This document shows positions 31,881 through 40,124 of a stretch of DNA of 64,000 nucleotides, piece after piece. The translations under genes and the position numbers were made by a program. Position 1 is the first letter of the stretch. Each line of letters opens with the position of its first letter. The stretch comes from Rufibacter sp. XAAS-G3-1 (lineage in GTDB: Bacteria; Bacteroidota; Bacteroidia; Cytophagales; Hymenobacteraceae). Under the pieces are notes generated by a model. That model saw nothing but the letters and a program-made list of their open reading frames with translations, had not been told where the DNA came from and ran no database searches. The stretch covers positions 541,318-605,317 of the forward strand of contig NZ_JABFAM010000005.1 in the NCBI RefSeq assembly GCF_013623775.1. Reading direction: 5' to 3'.

Positions 31881-32579
31881 TTACTTTTTAAGCAATGTGG
31901 AATAGAGCGCCAATAGCTCAATTTCCTGTTCAGAGAGTTGCGAGCCGTAGCCTGGCATCAGTCCCCGACCGTTGGCAATCACTTCCCGGCGTTCTGCCAC
32001 GTTCAAGGTGCTTTTTTGCAGGTTGACGGCACCGCTGGCTCCTTTCTGTCCGTCTTGGCCGTGGCAGTTGGCGCACAGCGCCGTGTAAATGGCTTTGGTG
32101 TTTTCCAACTGCGTTCCTTCTAATTGGGTTAAAATGGGGTGGCTGGCCTTTACGGGGTGGGGAGAGGCAGTGCCCACTTTCCCGTTAGGGGAAACGGCAA
32201 CGGCTTCGCCTTTATCAGCACGTATTTTCAGGCTTTTGGTTTCGGCTATGCCGTACACGTACCCGAAAATAAGTACTACTACAGCGGTTAAAAGTTTGCT
32301 GTGCCGCTTAAGCCCCACCATGGCCAGCGGAATAGCGGTTACCACCAGCACTACTTTTACCAGCAGCCAGGCAGGTAACGGCCCGTTGTAATCGAAGACC
32401 AGATACCCGCCCGAAACCAGAATAAGCGCACCAAACACAATGTCCAGCATTTTGGTAGAGGAACGGGTCTTGTCCAGGTTTTTAGGCTTGTTCAGGAAAA
32501 GCAGTAACGCCTTTATCAGAAACAAGAGCAGGAACAGGATGACTACCAGAACATGAATGTGTAAAAAAGCAGTGGTCAT
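31881..32579 (-). CDS. SirB2-like membrane domain fused to cytochrome c
   Basis: The product has 232 residues. Residues 1-115 form four membrane helices (ILFLLLFLIKALLLFL, VFGALILVSGGYLVF, LLVKVVLVVTAIPLAMVGL, LTAVVVLIFGYVYGI), resembling the SirB2 family. A linker leads to a C-terminal class I cytochrome c domain (about 155-232) with the haem motif CANCH and a likely Met ligand in GRGLMPGYG. The haem domain should face the periplasm and act in electron transfer. This fusion is known in Bacteroidota. It is the first gene of the operon with hflX. Confidence 0.85.
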   Translation of the reverse strand: MTTAFLHIHVLVVILFLLLFLIKALLLFLNKPKNLDKTRSSTKMLDIVFGALILVSGGYLVFDYNGPLPAWLLVKVVLVVTAIPLAMVGLKRHSKLLTAVVVLIFGYVYGIAETKSLKIRADKGEAVAVSPNGKVGTASPHPVKASHPILTQLEGTQLENTKAIYTALCANCHGQDGQKGASGAVNLQKSTLNVAERREVIANGRGLMPGYGSQLSEQEIELLALYSTLLKK

Positions 32580-32698
32580 GGCGTGGAAAGGTAGAAATCA
32601 AGGGTGTGTTTGCGTGCAAAGTAAACACAAAGGCATTGAAAACCGATAAACCGGTGCAGATTCTGTCTACCCATGCGGGTTGCTGCCGAAACGGGTGC

Positions 32699-32706
32699 TA
32701 TCTTTG
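32699..32706 (+). promoter_or_regulatory. Bacteroidota -7 box for the glycosyltransferase gene
   Basis: TATCTTTG at 32699-32706 followed by T. It sets transcription to start near 32712 and so supports the ATG at 32728 rather than the upstream start at 32680. Confidence 0.6.
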
Positions 32707-32727
32707 TCTTTTGCTTTAAGTTACCCC

Positions 32728-33840
32728 ATGCGCGTTGCCATTGTTATCAATAAGTCCTGGAATATCTTCAACTTTCGCCTCAGCTTAGTCAAAGCCTTGC
32801 TGGCCGCCGGGCATGAAGTAGTGGCCATTGCCCCCGAAGATGCCTATTCCGCGAAACTAGTAGCCGAAGGCTGCCAATTTGTACCACTGCCCCTGGAAAG
32901 CAAAGGTACTAATCCACTAAAGGACATGCTGCTGGTGGGTAAATTCCTGAAGGCCTACCAACGTGTGAAGCCTGATGTGATCTTGCAATACACCATCAAA
33001 CCTAACATTTACGGCTCTATTGCGGCAAAGCTGGCGGGCATTCCTACCATCAACAACGTGTCTGGTTTAGGGACGGTGTTCATTGTGCAGAATCTGGTGT
33101 CTAAGATTGCGATGGCGCTGTACCGGTTCTCCTTCCAGTTTCCGGCCAAAGTGTTTTTCCAGAACTCTGATGACCAAGCCCTGTTTTTAGACCGAAAACT
33201 GGTGCGCGAATCCATTACTGAGGTCATTCCCGGTTCCGGCATTGACACCAAAAGATACCGGCCTGCTGCTACCTTTAAACGCCAGAGCCCGTTCGTGTTC
33301 CTGATGGTTTCGCGGGCGCTGTATGAAAAAGGCTTGGTGGAGTACGTAGAGGCCAGTAAGATTCTGAAAGCAAAATACCCCAGTCTGCGCATTCAATTAC
33401 TGGGCGGCATTGACGAAGAAGGCAACATTGGCGTGAAACGCGTGCTGGTGGAACAGTGGGCCAACGAAGGCTGGCTCGAATACCTGGGCACCTCAGATGA
33501 CGTCGCCAGCGTGATGCACGCCGCCGACTGCGTAGTGCTGCCCTCTTATCGCGAAGGTACGCCGCGTACCCTGCTGGAAGCCGCCGCTTTAGGCAAACCC
33601 ATTGTCACTACTAACGTGCCCGGCTGCAAAGAAACCGTGGTAGATGGCTACAACGGCTATCTCTGCGAAGTTCGGAACGGGGTAGATTTGGCCGCCAAAA
33701 TGGAGAGACTGTATCTGCTTGCAGACACGGCCTTGCAGACCATGGGCCAAAACAGCCGCCGCCTGGCCGAAGAAAAATTTGATGAAAAGTTCGTGATAGA
33801 CCGCTATTTTGCAGCCATCAAAGAAGCAACCGGTAAATAA
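32728..33840 (+). CDS. Family 4 glycosyltransferase
   Basis: A GT-B fold glycosyltransferase of 370 residues. The N-terminal half begins MRVAIVINKSWNIFNFR and includes HEVVAIAPEDAYS and PDVILQYTIKPNIYGSIAAKLAGIP, typical of O-antigen and capsule GT4 enzymes. The C-terminal GT4 domain has VFLMVSRALYEKGLVEYVEA and ADCVVLPSYREGTPRTLLEAAALGKPIVTTNVPGC; the EGTPRTLLEA Glu-x7-Glu motif binds the sugar nucleotide. It probably adds a deoxysugar in surface polysaccharide synthesis. It is followed by rfbC 120 bp downstream on the same strand. Confidence 0.92.
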   Translation: MRVAIVINKSWNIFNFRLSLVKALLAAGHEVVAIAPEDAYSAKLVAEGCQFVPLPLESKGTNPLKDMLLVGKFLKAYQRVKPDVILQYTIKPNIYGSIAAKLAGIPTINNVSGLGTVFIVQNLVSKIAMALYRFSFQFPAKVFFQNSDDQALFLDRKLVRESITEVIPGSGIDTKRYRPAATFKRQSPFVFLMVSRALYEKGLVEYVEASKILKAKYPSLRIQLLGGIDEEGNIGVKRVLVEQWANEGWLEYLGTSDDVASVMHAADCVVLPSYREGTPRTLLEAAALGKPIVTTNVPGCKETVVDGYNGYLCEVRNGVDLAAKMERLYLLADTALQTMGQNSRRLAEEKFDEKFVIDRYFAAIKEATGK

Positions 33841-33959
33841 AGGAGATTTGTAAATTTGGAGATGAGGAGATTTGAAGATTGTTGATCAATTCTATTTCAT
33901 CATATATTTCTAACCTTCATTCAATCTCTCAATCACACATTCACTCAAGCAGAACAAGC

Positions 33960-34502
33960 ATGCAAGTAAACAAGTACCCAATTGCGGGAGTAGCTGAGAT
34001 TACGCCCAGAATTTTTGCGGATGAGAGAGGTGCTTTCCTGGAGACATTCAGTGCTAAATTGTTGGCCGAGGCTGGTATCACCGAGACCTTTGTGCAGGAC
34101 AACTTATCCATCTCCAAAAAAGGCGTTCTCCGCGGATTGCATTTCCAGAAGCCACCCTTCGCGCAGGCGAAATTGGTAAGCGTCACCGTAGGGAGGGCCT
34201 TGGATGTAGCCGTGGATATCCGCAAAGATTCGCCTACCTATGGGCAGCACGTGACCTGTTTACTGGATGCCGAAAAACGGAACTCTTTCTTTATTCCCGT
34301 AGGGTTTGCCCACGGCTTTGTGGCGTTAGAAGAGGGCACCATCTTTCAGTACAAATGCAGCAACTACTATGACAAAGCCTCTGAAGGAGGACTGCTCTGG
34401 AATGATGCGGCCTTAAATATCAACTGGGGAATTGCCACACCCTTGGTGTCTGAGAAAGACGAAATCCTGCCTACGCTAGAAAGATTTGACTCTCCTTTTT
34501 AA
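33960..34502 (+). CDS. rfbC: dTDP-4-dehydrorhamnose 3,5-epimerase
   Basis: The product has 180 residues from the ATG at 33960; the open frame extends upstream through a low-complexity CATTCAATC-type stretch that is unlikely to be translated. Cupin-fold motifs are clear: DERGAFLETFS, FVQDNLSISKKGVLRGLHFQ (catalytic His), KLVSVTVGRALDVAVDIRK, IPVGFAHGF and FQYKCSNYYD (catalytic Tyr). It makes dTDP-4-dehydro-L-rhamnose, the third step of rhamnose activation. rfbA, rfbB and rfbD are not adjacent, so this copy is separated from the rest of the pathway. The neighbouring GT4 may use the product. Confidence 0.95.
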   Translation: MQVNKYPIAGVAEITPRIFADERGAFLETFSAKLLAEAGITETFVQDNLSISKKGVLRGLHFQKPPFAQAKLVSVTVGRALDVAVDIRKDSPTYGQHVTCLLDAEKRNSFFIPVGFAHGFVALEEGTIFQYKCSNYYDKASEGGLLWNDAALNINWGIATPLVSEKDEILPTLERFDSPF

Positions 34503-34522
34503 GCATAGGTCTTTCTAGATTC

Positions 34523-34554
34523 AAACCTCACAGGCCTTAAAGACCTGTGAGGTT
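34523..34554 (+). terminator. Terminator of rfbC
   Basis: AAACCTCACAGG pairs with CCTGTGAGGTTT and is followed by TTTTG. It belongs to the AACCTGTGAGG palindrome family also seen near 323 and 13733. Confidence 0.8.
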
Positions 34555-34558
34555 TTTT

Positions 34559-34661
34559 GTTTTGAAGCTATTTTTGGGAAAACAGGCGGGAAACGCAGCT
34601 CCTACGAGTGTCTCCGCCAACTGCGTTTCCCGCCTGTTTTCTCAAAAACGCCCCTAAAACG
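34559..34661. repeat. Two core palindromes facing each other, able to form one 21-bp stem
   Basis: Copy one runs from about 34559 to 34595 and copy two from 34624 to 34661. The inner arms GAAAACAGGCGGGAAACGCAG (34578-34598) and its exact complement (34621-34641) can pair with each other across a 22-base loop, excluding the single-copy hairpins. It lies between convergent rfbC and murF. Confidence 0.75.
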
Positions 34662-34667
34662 AAGTCC

Positions 34668-35954
34668 TTACAGCAAGTTCACCACCGTTTCCAAACCAAC
34701 CCCGCGAGAGCCTTTAATCAGCACGTGGCTATTTCTGACCGGATGATCGGTGAGCCATTGTTCCAGGGCGCTTTTCTCTGCGAAGTAGCGGAAATCGGGG
34801 TTCACTTCGGCGGCGTAGCGCATTTCCTTTCCGCAGAGAAATACCTGGGCGAAGTGCTGTTGGTTCAGCTGTTCGCCCAAGGCGCGGTGCTCGGGTTCAC
34901 TTTCCTGGCCCAGTTCCAGCATGTCGCCCAGAATCACTACCTTGGGTTCTCCGGCCATTTGCCCGAAGTTGGAAACCGACAGCGCCATGGAACTGGGGTT
35001 GGCGTTGTAGGCGTCCAGCAGAATGGTGTTGGTGTCTTTCTGCACAATCTGGGAGCGGTTGTTGGTGGGCACGTACCCAGCAATGGCGGCGTTGATGGCC
35101 TCGTGCGGCACGCCAAAGAATTGCCCAATACAGGCAGCGGCGGCCATGTTCTCAAAGTTATAGGAACCCATCAGATGCGTGTGCACTTCTTCGCCGTTGG
35201 CGGCCCGGTAAATGACCTGCGGCGCGGCTTGCAGCAACTGGGCAGAATAATCGTCTTGTGGCCCGTAATACGTGATTTTGTTTGCGATGCGGCGTACCAT
35301 GCGCATGAGGTGTTCGTTAGAAGTATTGACAAACACGGTGCCGTTGGCTTTGTCCAGGTGCAGGTACAGTTCGCTCTTGGCACGGGCCACGCCCTCCAGA
35401 CTTCCGAAGCCTTCTAAGTGCGCCTTGCCAATGTTGGTAATCAGGCCGTGGGTAGGCAAGGCGTAGGAGCAGAGTTCGGCGATGTCGCCGGGGTGGTTGG
35501 CGCCCATTTCAATGATGGCCAGCTCGTGCTCGGGCTGAATGCTGAGCAAGGTGAGCGGCACGCCGATGTGGTTGTTCAGGTTGCCTTTGGTGCAGAGCAC
35601 GTTGAATTTCTGGCTCAGTACCGCATTGATAAGCTCTTTGGTGGTGGTTTTGCCGTTGCTGCCCGTAATCCCGATAAACGGGATAGACAACTGCAAGCGG
35701 TGGTGCAGGGCCAATGCTTGCAGCGCCTTCAGCGAATCTTCTACCTGAATAATGTTGGGGCCGGTAACCGACGGGTCTTGTACCACCGCATACCGGGCTC
35801 CTTTTTCCAGGGCCATTTGGGCAAATTTGCTTCCTTTGAAGTTGGGCCCATCTAAGGCAAAAAAGAGGGTATTCTCTTGTTCCGCCCGGGAATCAGTGCT
35901 TACTTTCTGGCATTCCAGGTATTTTTGATACAGGTGCTCCACTAGCTCCGCCAT
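34668..35954 (-). CDS. murF: UDP-N-acetylmuramoyl-tripeptide--D-Ala-D-Ala ligase
   Basis: A cytoplasmic Mur ligase of 428 residues that adds D-Ala-D-Ala to the UDP-MurNAc tripeptide. The start is the ATG at 35954 (MAELVEHLYQKYLEC). Visible are the N-terminal substrate domain (STDSRAEQENTLFFALDG), the P-loop GITGSNGKTTTKELI, the IEMGANHPGDI motif and the C-terminal domain with LDAYNANPSSM, normal for the family. Other cell-wall genes are not adjacent. The start is 37 bp from the divergent FG-GAP gene, so promoters overlap. Confidence 0.96.
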   Translation of the reverse strand: MAELVEHLYQKYLECQKVSTDSRAEQENTLFFALDGPNFKGSKFAQMALEKGARYAVVQDPSVTGPNIIQVEDSLKALQALALHHRLQLSIPFIGITGSNGKTTTKELINAVLSQKFNVLCTKGNLNNHIGVPLTLLSIQPEHELAIIEMGANHPGDIAELCSYALPTHGLITNIGKAHLEGFGSLEGVARAKSELYLHLDKANGTVFVNTSNEHLMRMVRRIANKITYYGPQDDYSAQLLQAAPQVIYRAANGEEVHTHLMGSYNFENMAAAACIGQFFGVPHEAINAAIAGYVPTNNRSQIVQKDTNTILLDAYNANPSSMALSVSNFGQMAGEPKVVILGDMLELGQESEPEHRALGEQLNQQHFAQVFLCGKEMRYAAEVNPDFRYFAEKSALEQWLTDHPVRNSHVLIKGSRGVGLETVVNLL

Positions 35955-35991
35955 AGTATAGATTGCTTTTTTACGTCTAGGATACGAATAA

Positions 35992-38220
35992 ATGAACCGA
36001 GCATTAAAGGTACTAGCCTTTTTTTTAAGTTGGATGGTTGGGCCTGCGCAAACTGCCTGGGCCCAGAAACCCCTCCGGATGCAGGAGGCACGCGGGCCGA
36101 TGGTGCAGAACCAGGCCAACCAGCAGTTGCGCTTGCCCTGGGCCGGTGGGTTCAACAGTCCGCAGTTCTCGGCCATTGACCTGAACCAGGACGGGCGACA
36201 GGATTTGTTTGTCTTCGACCGAAGCTCCCAACGCGTCACTACGTTTCTGGCGGTACAGACCAACGGAAACTGGGCTTACCAGCACGCCCCGCAGTACGAG
36301 AACTCCTTTCCCCATGAGCTGCGTTTCTTTGCACTGCTCCGTGATTTCAATTGCGACGGTGCCCCAGATTTATTCACCGCTTCCAACCGGGGCATAGTGG
36401 TGTACACCAATGTATCCTCGGCGAGCGCGGGTCTCAAGTTCGACCTCACGCACCCGGTGGTGTATTTCAACACCGATGCCAATTTACTGGTTGGCTCTGA
36501 AGACATGCCCGCCATTGTAGACATGGACGGCGACGGTGACTTGGATATTCTTACCTGGGAATGGTCGCACGGTACCGTGCTGGAATATTACCGGAACGAA
36601 CGGGTAGAGCAGCGGCTTGCCTGCAATGAACTGAAGTTTACCCGCGTCACTTCTTACTGGGGACAGGTAAGCCGTTGCGTGGGCACCTGCAATAACTACC
36701 GCTTTAATGAGGTTTGCCCGTCTACCGAGCACATTGGCGGTTCCAGCGTGCTTCCCCTAGACCTGAATGCCGATGGTGTGCTGGATTTGCTGGCCGGCCA
36801 TGACGATTGCCCCGACTTGGTAAGTCTCTATAACACCGGCACCAACCTGCTTCCTAAAATTACGCGGGCAGACTACAACCTTCCGCCAGATATCACCGGG
36901 CAGCAGTTCAGTGTTTTTCCGGCGGCCTATTACCTAGATGTCACCTTTGACGGCGTGCCTGATTTGGTGGTAGCCCCCAACATGACCACCAACGCACACC
37001 AGAATGTGAGCCTGAAAAATTCAGTGTGGGTGTATGCCAATACCGGCACCGCCGCGCAACCCAGATTCACCAGTCCTAAGCAGCCCTTTCTACAAGACCA
37101 AATGTTGGATGTAGGCGAGGGAGCCGCCCCGGCTTTAGGCAACATCACCGGAAACGAAGCCTTGGATTTAGTAGTGGGTAATACCGCCGTGCTGGAGAAT
37201 GGCCGCTACACCGCTTCTTTGGCTCTGTACCAAAATACCGGCACCGCCAGTGAAGCCACTTTCAAAGCGGTAGATTCTGACTTTCTGGGTTTCGCGGCAC
37301 AAGGCCTGCTTTCTCTCAAGCCTCAACTCCTGGATATCAACGCCGATGGGAAAACAGACCTCGCCTGGAGCGCCTACAAGCAGTCCACTAATTCCGTAGA
37401 ATTCAAGTATGTTTTGAACACCGCTTCGGCAGGGCAACCAGCACAATTCTCCTTAACCAATGCCGTGGCGGTGCCGGGTATTCTGCTGTTCAGAGGAGAT
37501 ACGCCGTACCTCTATGATGTGGACAAAGACGGGAAACTAGACGTGCTGATTGGCCGCTCCTCCGGCGGACTCACCTATTATCAAAACACCGGCACCAGCA
37601 CGGCCCCCACCTGGAATTTAGTGTCGGAAGCGCTAGGCGGAATTGCTGCCAACGTAGAGCGCCGCCGCTTGCAAGTGACCGTAGCAGACCTCAACCAAGA
37701 CAGCCACCCCGATTTACTCGCCTCTGATGACAGCGGCCAACTACGTGTATTCTCTGGTTTTCAGTCCCGGCTTACCGGTTCTTTTGCGGTGGAAGAAAAC
37801 GTACTTTGGCAACCAATAGCCCAGCAATATAAAGCAGCAAATCTGGGAGTCGGCATGGTACTAGCCGCTGCCAACCTAGACGCCAACTCCTTGCCTGAAA
37901 TCCTGATAGGCACCCACGCCGGTGGCCTTCGTTTTCTGAAAGCCATCTCTGAACCGTTAAGCGTGGAAAACCCAACGGAAGAGCTCACCACCGTTCAACT
38001 GTTCCCCAATCCAGCCGATAAATCCATTCAGGTAATCACGGAGAAAAACGCGACCTACCAACTGCACAACGTAGCGGGCGCATTGCTAAAGCAAGGAAAA
38101 ACAGTAGCCGCAAAACCTCAGACTATCCCCACCGCCGCCTTGTCCTCGGGGCTTTACCTGCTGCGGGTGCAGACGGTTGACGGGCGTGTAGTGACCCATA
38201 AATTAGTGGTCAGGCACTAA
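35992..38220 (+). CDS. FG-GAP/VCBS repeat protein with type IX secretion sorting domain
   Basis: A secreted protein of 742 residues. It has a signal peptide (about 1-25, ending in TAWAQ). Many FG-GAP/VCBS repeats follow, each with an acidic calcium-loop pattern such as DLNQDGRQDLFVFD, DMDGDGDLDILTWE, DLNADGVLDLLAGHDD, DINADGKTDLAW and DVDKDGKLDVLIG, which build a beta-propeller. The last 75 residues are a T9SS type A sorting domain (TVQLFPNPADKSIQV, SSGLYLLRVQ, THKLVVRH). It should be surface-exposed or released; ligand unknown. Monocistronic. Confidence 0.92.
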   Translation: MNRALKVLAFFLSWMVGPAQTAWAQKPLRMQEARGPMVQNQANQQLRLPWAGGFNSPQFSAIDLNQDGRQDLFVFDRSSQRVTTFLAVQTNGNWAYQHAPQYENSFPHELRFFALLRDFNCDGAPDLFTASNRGIVVYTNVSSASAGLKFDLTHPVVYFNTDANLLVGSEDMPAIVDMDGDGDLDILTWEWSHGTVLEYYRNERVEQRLACNELKFTRVTSYWGQVSRCVGTCNNYRFNEVCPSTEHIGGSSVLPLDLNADGVLDLLAGHDDCPDLVSLYNTGTNLLPKITRADYNLPPDITGQQFSVFPAAYYLDVTFDGVPDLVVAPNMTTNAHQNVSLKNSVWVYANTGTAAQPRFTSPKQPFLQDQMLDVGEGAAPALGNITGNEALDLVVGNTAVLENGRYTASLALYQNTGTASEATFKAVDSDFLGFAAQGLLSLKPQLLDINADGKTDLAWSAYKQSTNSVEFKYVLNTASAGQPAQFSLTNAVAVPGILLFRGDTPYLYDVDKDGKLDVLIGRSSGGLTYYQNTGTSTAPTWNLVSEALGGIAANVERRRLQVTVADLNQDSHPDLLASDDSGQLRVFSGFQSRLTGSFAVEENVLWQPIAQQYKAANLGVGMVLAAANLDANSLPEILIGTHAGGLRFLKAISEPLSVENPTEELTTVQLFPNPADKSIQVITEKNATYQLHNVAGALLKQGKTVAAKPQTIPTAALSSGLYLLRVQTVDGRVVTHKLVVRH

Positions 38221-38280
38221 GCTGACGGACTGGCGTTTTAGCCCTGTTTTACAGGAAATAGCTTCTTTTCCCTCCCTCTT

Positions 38281-38369
38281 TGTCATCCTGAAAGGATCTT
38301 GGTGGCGAACGACAATGGCGTTTATTTACAGCTTTTCTAGTTTGCCCACCAGATCCTTTCAGGATGACA
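38281..38369 (-). repeat. MITE-like 90-bp hairpin, copy A
   Basis: Arms TGTCATCCTGAAAGGATCT and its exact complement (19 bp) enclose a spacer that, on the reverse strand, matches the copies at 55970 and 61034 (GGGC(A/G)AACTAGAA(A/T)AGCT...GTTCGCCACCAAGATCC). It lies between convergent genes. Confidence 0.85.
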
Positions 38370-38495
38370 ATAAAATATAGAGGAGGATGATAAATTAATA
38401 AAGAGCCCTTCAACTAATAAGTACTGCTTGTTAGCTAAAGAGGCTCTTCTGTAAAAGACATATAAATCTATTCTCTCAATCATTCAACCTCTCAA

Positions 38496-39272
38496 TCAAA
38501 ATTCAATGGTAAACGCATCGGCGTCAATGTCCCAGGGGAGTTTTTGGCGGGTTTCTTCCAGGTGCTGGCGCGATAAGGTGATGGTGGAAACGGCCTCTTC
38601 AAATTCATGGTGCACCAGTTCTTCGCCCAGTAGATTGTAGGCGGCGGAGTCACCGGAATAGGCGTGGCCTTTGGCATCGGTACCTACGCGGTTCACGCCT
38701 ACGCAATACGCCAGGTTTTCAATGGCGCGGGCCCGTAACAGCGTTTGCCAAGCCAGGCGGCGGCGGTCGGGCCAACTGGCGATGTAGATGAGCACGTCAT
38801 ACGCGAGCGGCGTATTGCGTGACCAAACCGGGAACCGAAGGTCATAGCACACCAGCGGACAAATCTTCCAGCCGTTTAAATCCACAATCAGTTTCCGGGT
38901 GCCGGGGGAATAGGCCTCGCACTCGCCCGCCATTCTAAAGAGGTGGCGTTTGTCATAGTGGGCGTGGGTACCATCGGGGCGCATCCAGAGGACACGGTTA
39001 TAGTACTGGCCGTTCTCGTGTATAATCAAACTGCCCATGACTACCGCGTTCTGTTTTTGGGCCATTTCCCGCATCCAAGCCACAGAAGCGCCGTCCATTT
39101 CCTCGGCCAAAAGCGGAGCCTCCATGCTGAAACCGGTCGTGAACATCTCGGGCAGAATGATTAAATCCGTGGCAGGAAGCTGCTCTATTTTCGCTTGGAA
39201 ATTTGCCCGGTTCGCGGCGGCATCGTGCCAGATGAGGTCAGCTTGAAGAAGGGAAACGTGCAGGTCAGACAT
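38496..39272 (-). CDS. Carbon-nitrogen hydrolase, omega-amidase (YafV/Nit2) type
   Basis: A nitrilase-superfamily amidase of 258 residues. The Glu-Lys-Cys triad is Glu42 in LPEMFTTGFSM, Lys108 in HYDKRHLFRMAGE and Cys142 in VCYDLRFPVWSR. The FRMAGE and CYDLRFP contexts fit omega-amidases (YafV), which remove the amide from alpha-ketoglutaramate or ketosuccinamate made by glutamine transaminases. A methionine-type aminotransferase gene lies 0.9 kb downstream; the two enzyme types often work together in methionine salvage. Cytoplasmic; no signal peptide. Confidence 0.92.
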   Translation of the reverse strand: MSDLHVSLLQADLIWHDAAANRANFQAKIEQLPATDLIILPEMFTTGFSMEAPLLAEEMDGASVAWMREMAQKQNAVVMGSLIIHENGQYYNRVLWMRPDGTHAHYDKRHLFRMAGECEAYSPGTRKLIVDLNGWKICPLVCYDLRFPVWSRNTPLAYDVLIYIASWPDRRRLAWQTLLRARAIENLAYCVGVNRVGTDAKGHAYSGDSAAYNLLGEELVHHEFEEAVSTITLSRQHLEETRQKLPWDIDADAFTIEF

Positions 39273-39389
39273 TTGTAAGTAGGAATTAAGAAGTAGGAAT
39301 TCAGAGGTGGTTTTTCGGGAACAGGCTAACCTAATCAGCCACCCCTACGATAAAGGTACTGACACTTACGGTTACACCCAATAATCTTC

Positions 39390-39929
39390 ATGGAGCTTCA
39401 AAAGAAAAAGATTGCCATTGACATGGATGAGGTGATGGCTGACCCCATCGCGAAATTCATTAAACTTTATAACCAAGACTGTGCCTTGGAACTGACCTTG
39501 GAGGCCCTGCACGGGAAAGAAATCTACGAGGTGGTGCCACCGGAACATTCCCGTAAAACGTGGGAGTACCTCAACGCCGAAGGCTTCTTCCGGGATTTAG
39601 AGGTCATCCCAGACAGCCAGGAAGTCATCAAGGCACTCATGGAAAGATACGAGGTGTTTATTGTGAGCGCGGGCATGGAATTCCGCAATTCGCTTATTGA
39701 CAAATTTGACTGGCTGCAAGACCATTTTCCGTTCATCAGCTGGCGCAACTACGTGCTCTGCGGCGACAAAAGCATCATAGGGGCAGACATCATGATTGAT
39801 GACCGCCCCCGGAATCTAATTACTTTTTCCGGCGAAAGAAAATTGCTTTTCACCTCGCCGCACAACGTGAATATCATGGAGTTTGAACGCGTGAGTACCT
39901 GGCGCGAAGTAGCCGAAAAATTGCTGTAG
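39390..39929 (+). CDS. 5'(3')-deoxyribonucleotidase (HAD family)
   Basis: The product has 179 residues. The HAD nucleophile motif is KIAIDMDEVMADP at 7-19 (Asp nucleophile and the second Asp), the Thr/Ser motif is in VFIVSAGMEF, and the acidic metal site is ADIMIDDRPRNLITF. The DMDEVMADP form is typical of the NT5C family of 5'(3')-deoxyribonucleotidases, which dephosphorylate deoxynucleoside monophosphates and so control dNTP pools. Standalone gene between nitrilase and aminotransferase genes. Confidence 0.92.
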   Translation: MELQKKKIAIDMDEVMADPIAKFIKLYNQDCALELTLEALHGKEIYEVVPPEHSRKTWEYLNAEGFFRDLEVIPDSQEVIKALMERYEVFIVSAGMEFRNSLIDKFDWLQDHFPFISWRNYVLCGDKSIIGADIMIDDRPRNLITFSGERKLLFTSPHNVNIMEFERVSTWREVAEKLL

Positions 39930-39937
39930 GTAACGAG

Positions 39938-39976
39938 GCGTTTAAAGGCTGTTTTAGGGAAAAGAGCCCTTAAACG
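39938..39976. repeat. Core palindrome copy
   Basis: GCGTTTAAAGGCTGTTTT...AAAAGAGCCCTTAAACG, starting 9 bp past the deoxyribonucleotidase stop. It is followed by GCAGGTCTGAAAGACGC / GCGAGGTC repeats and, at 40088-40130, by tandem GACTCAGAACTCAA words. Confidence 0.75.
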
Positions 39977-40124
39977 TTTGGTTGCCATTGGCACAGACGC
40001 TCGCAGGTCTGAAAGACGCTGCGAGGTCTTTTGAGCTAACGATCTTGCGCTTACTGCGCAAAGGCAACCACATGAGATTGTCCTTGCAACTCAGAACTCA
40101 AGACTCAAGACTCAGAACTCAGAA

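Noticed and set aside
34608..35417. Open frame of 269 codons on the plus strand
   Set aside because: It is antisense to murF, which is certain from its motifs; the frame reflects the GC pattern of murF codons.
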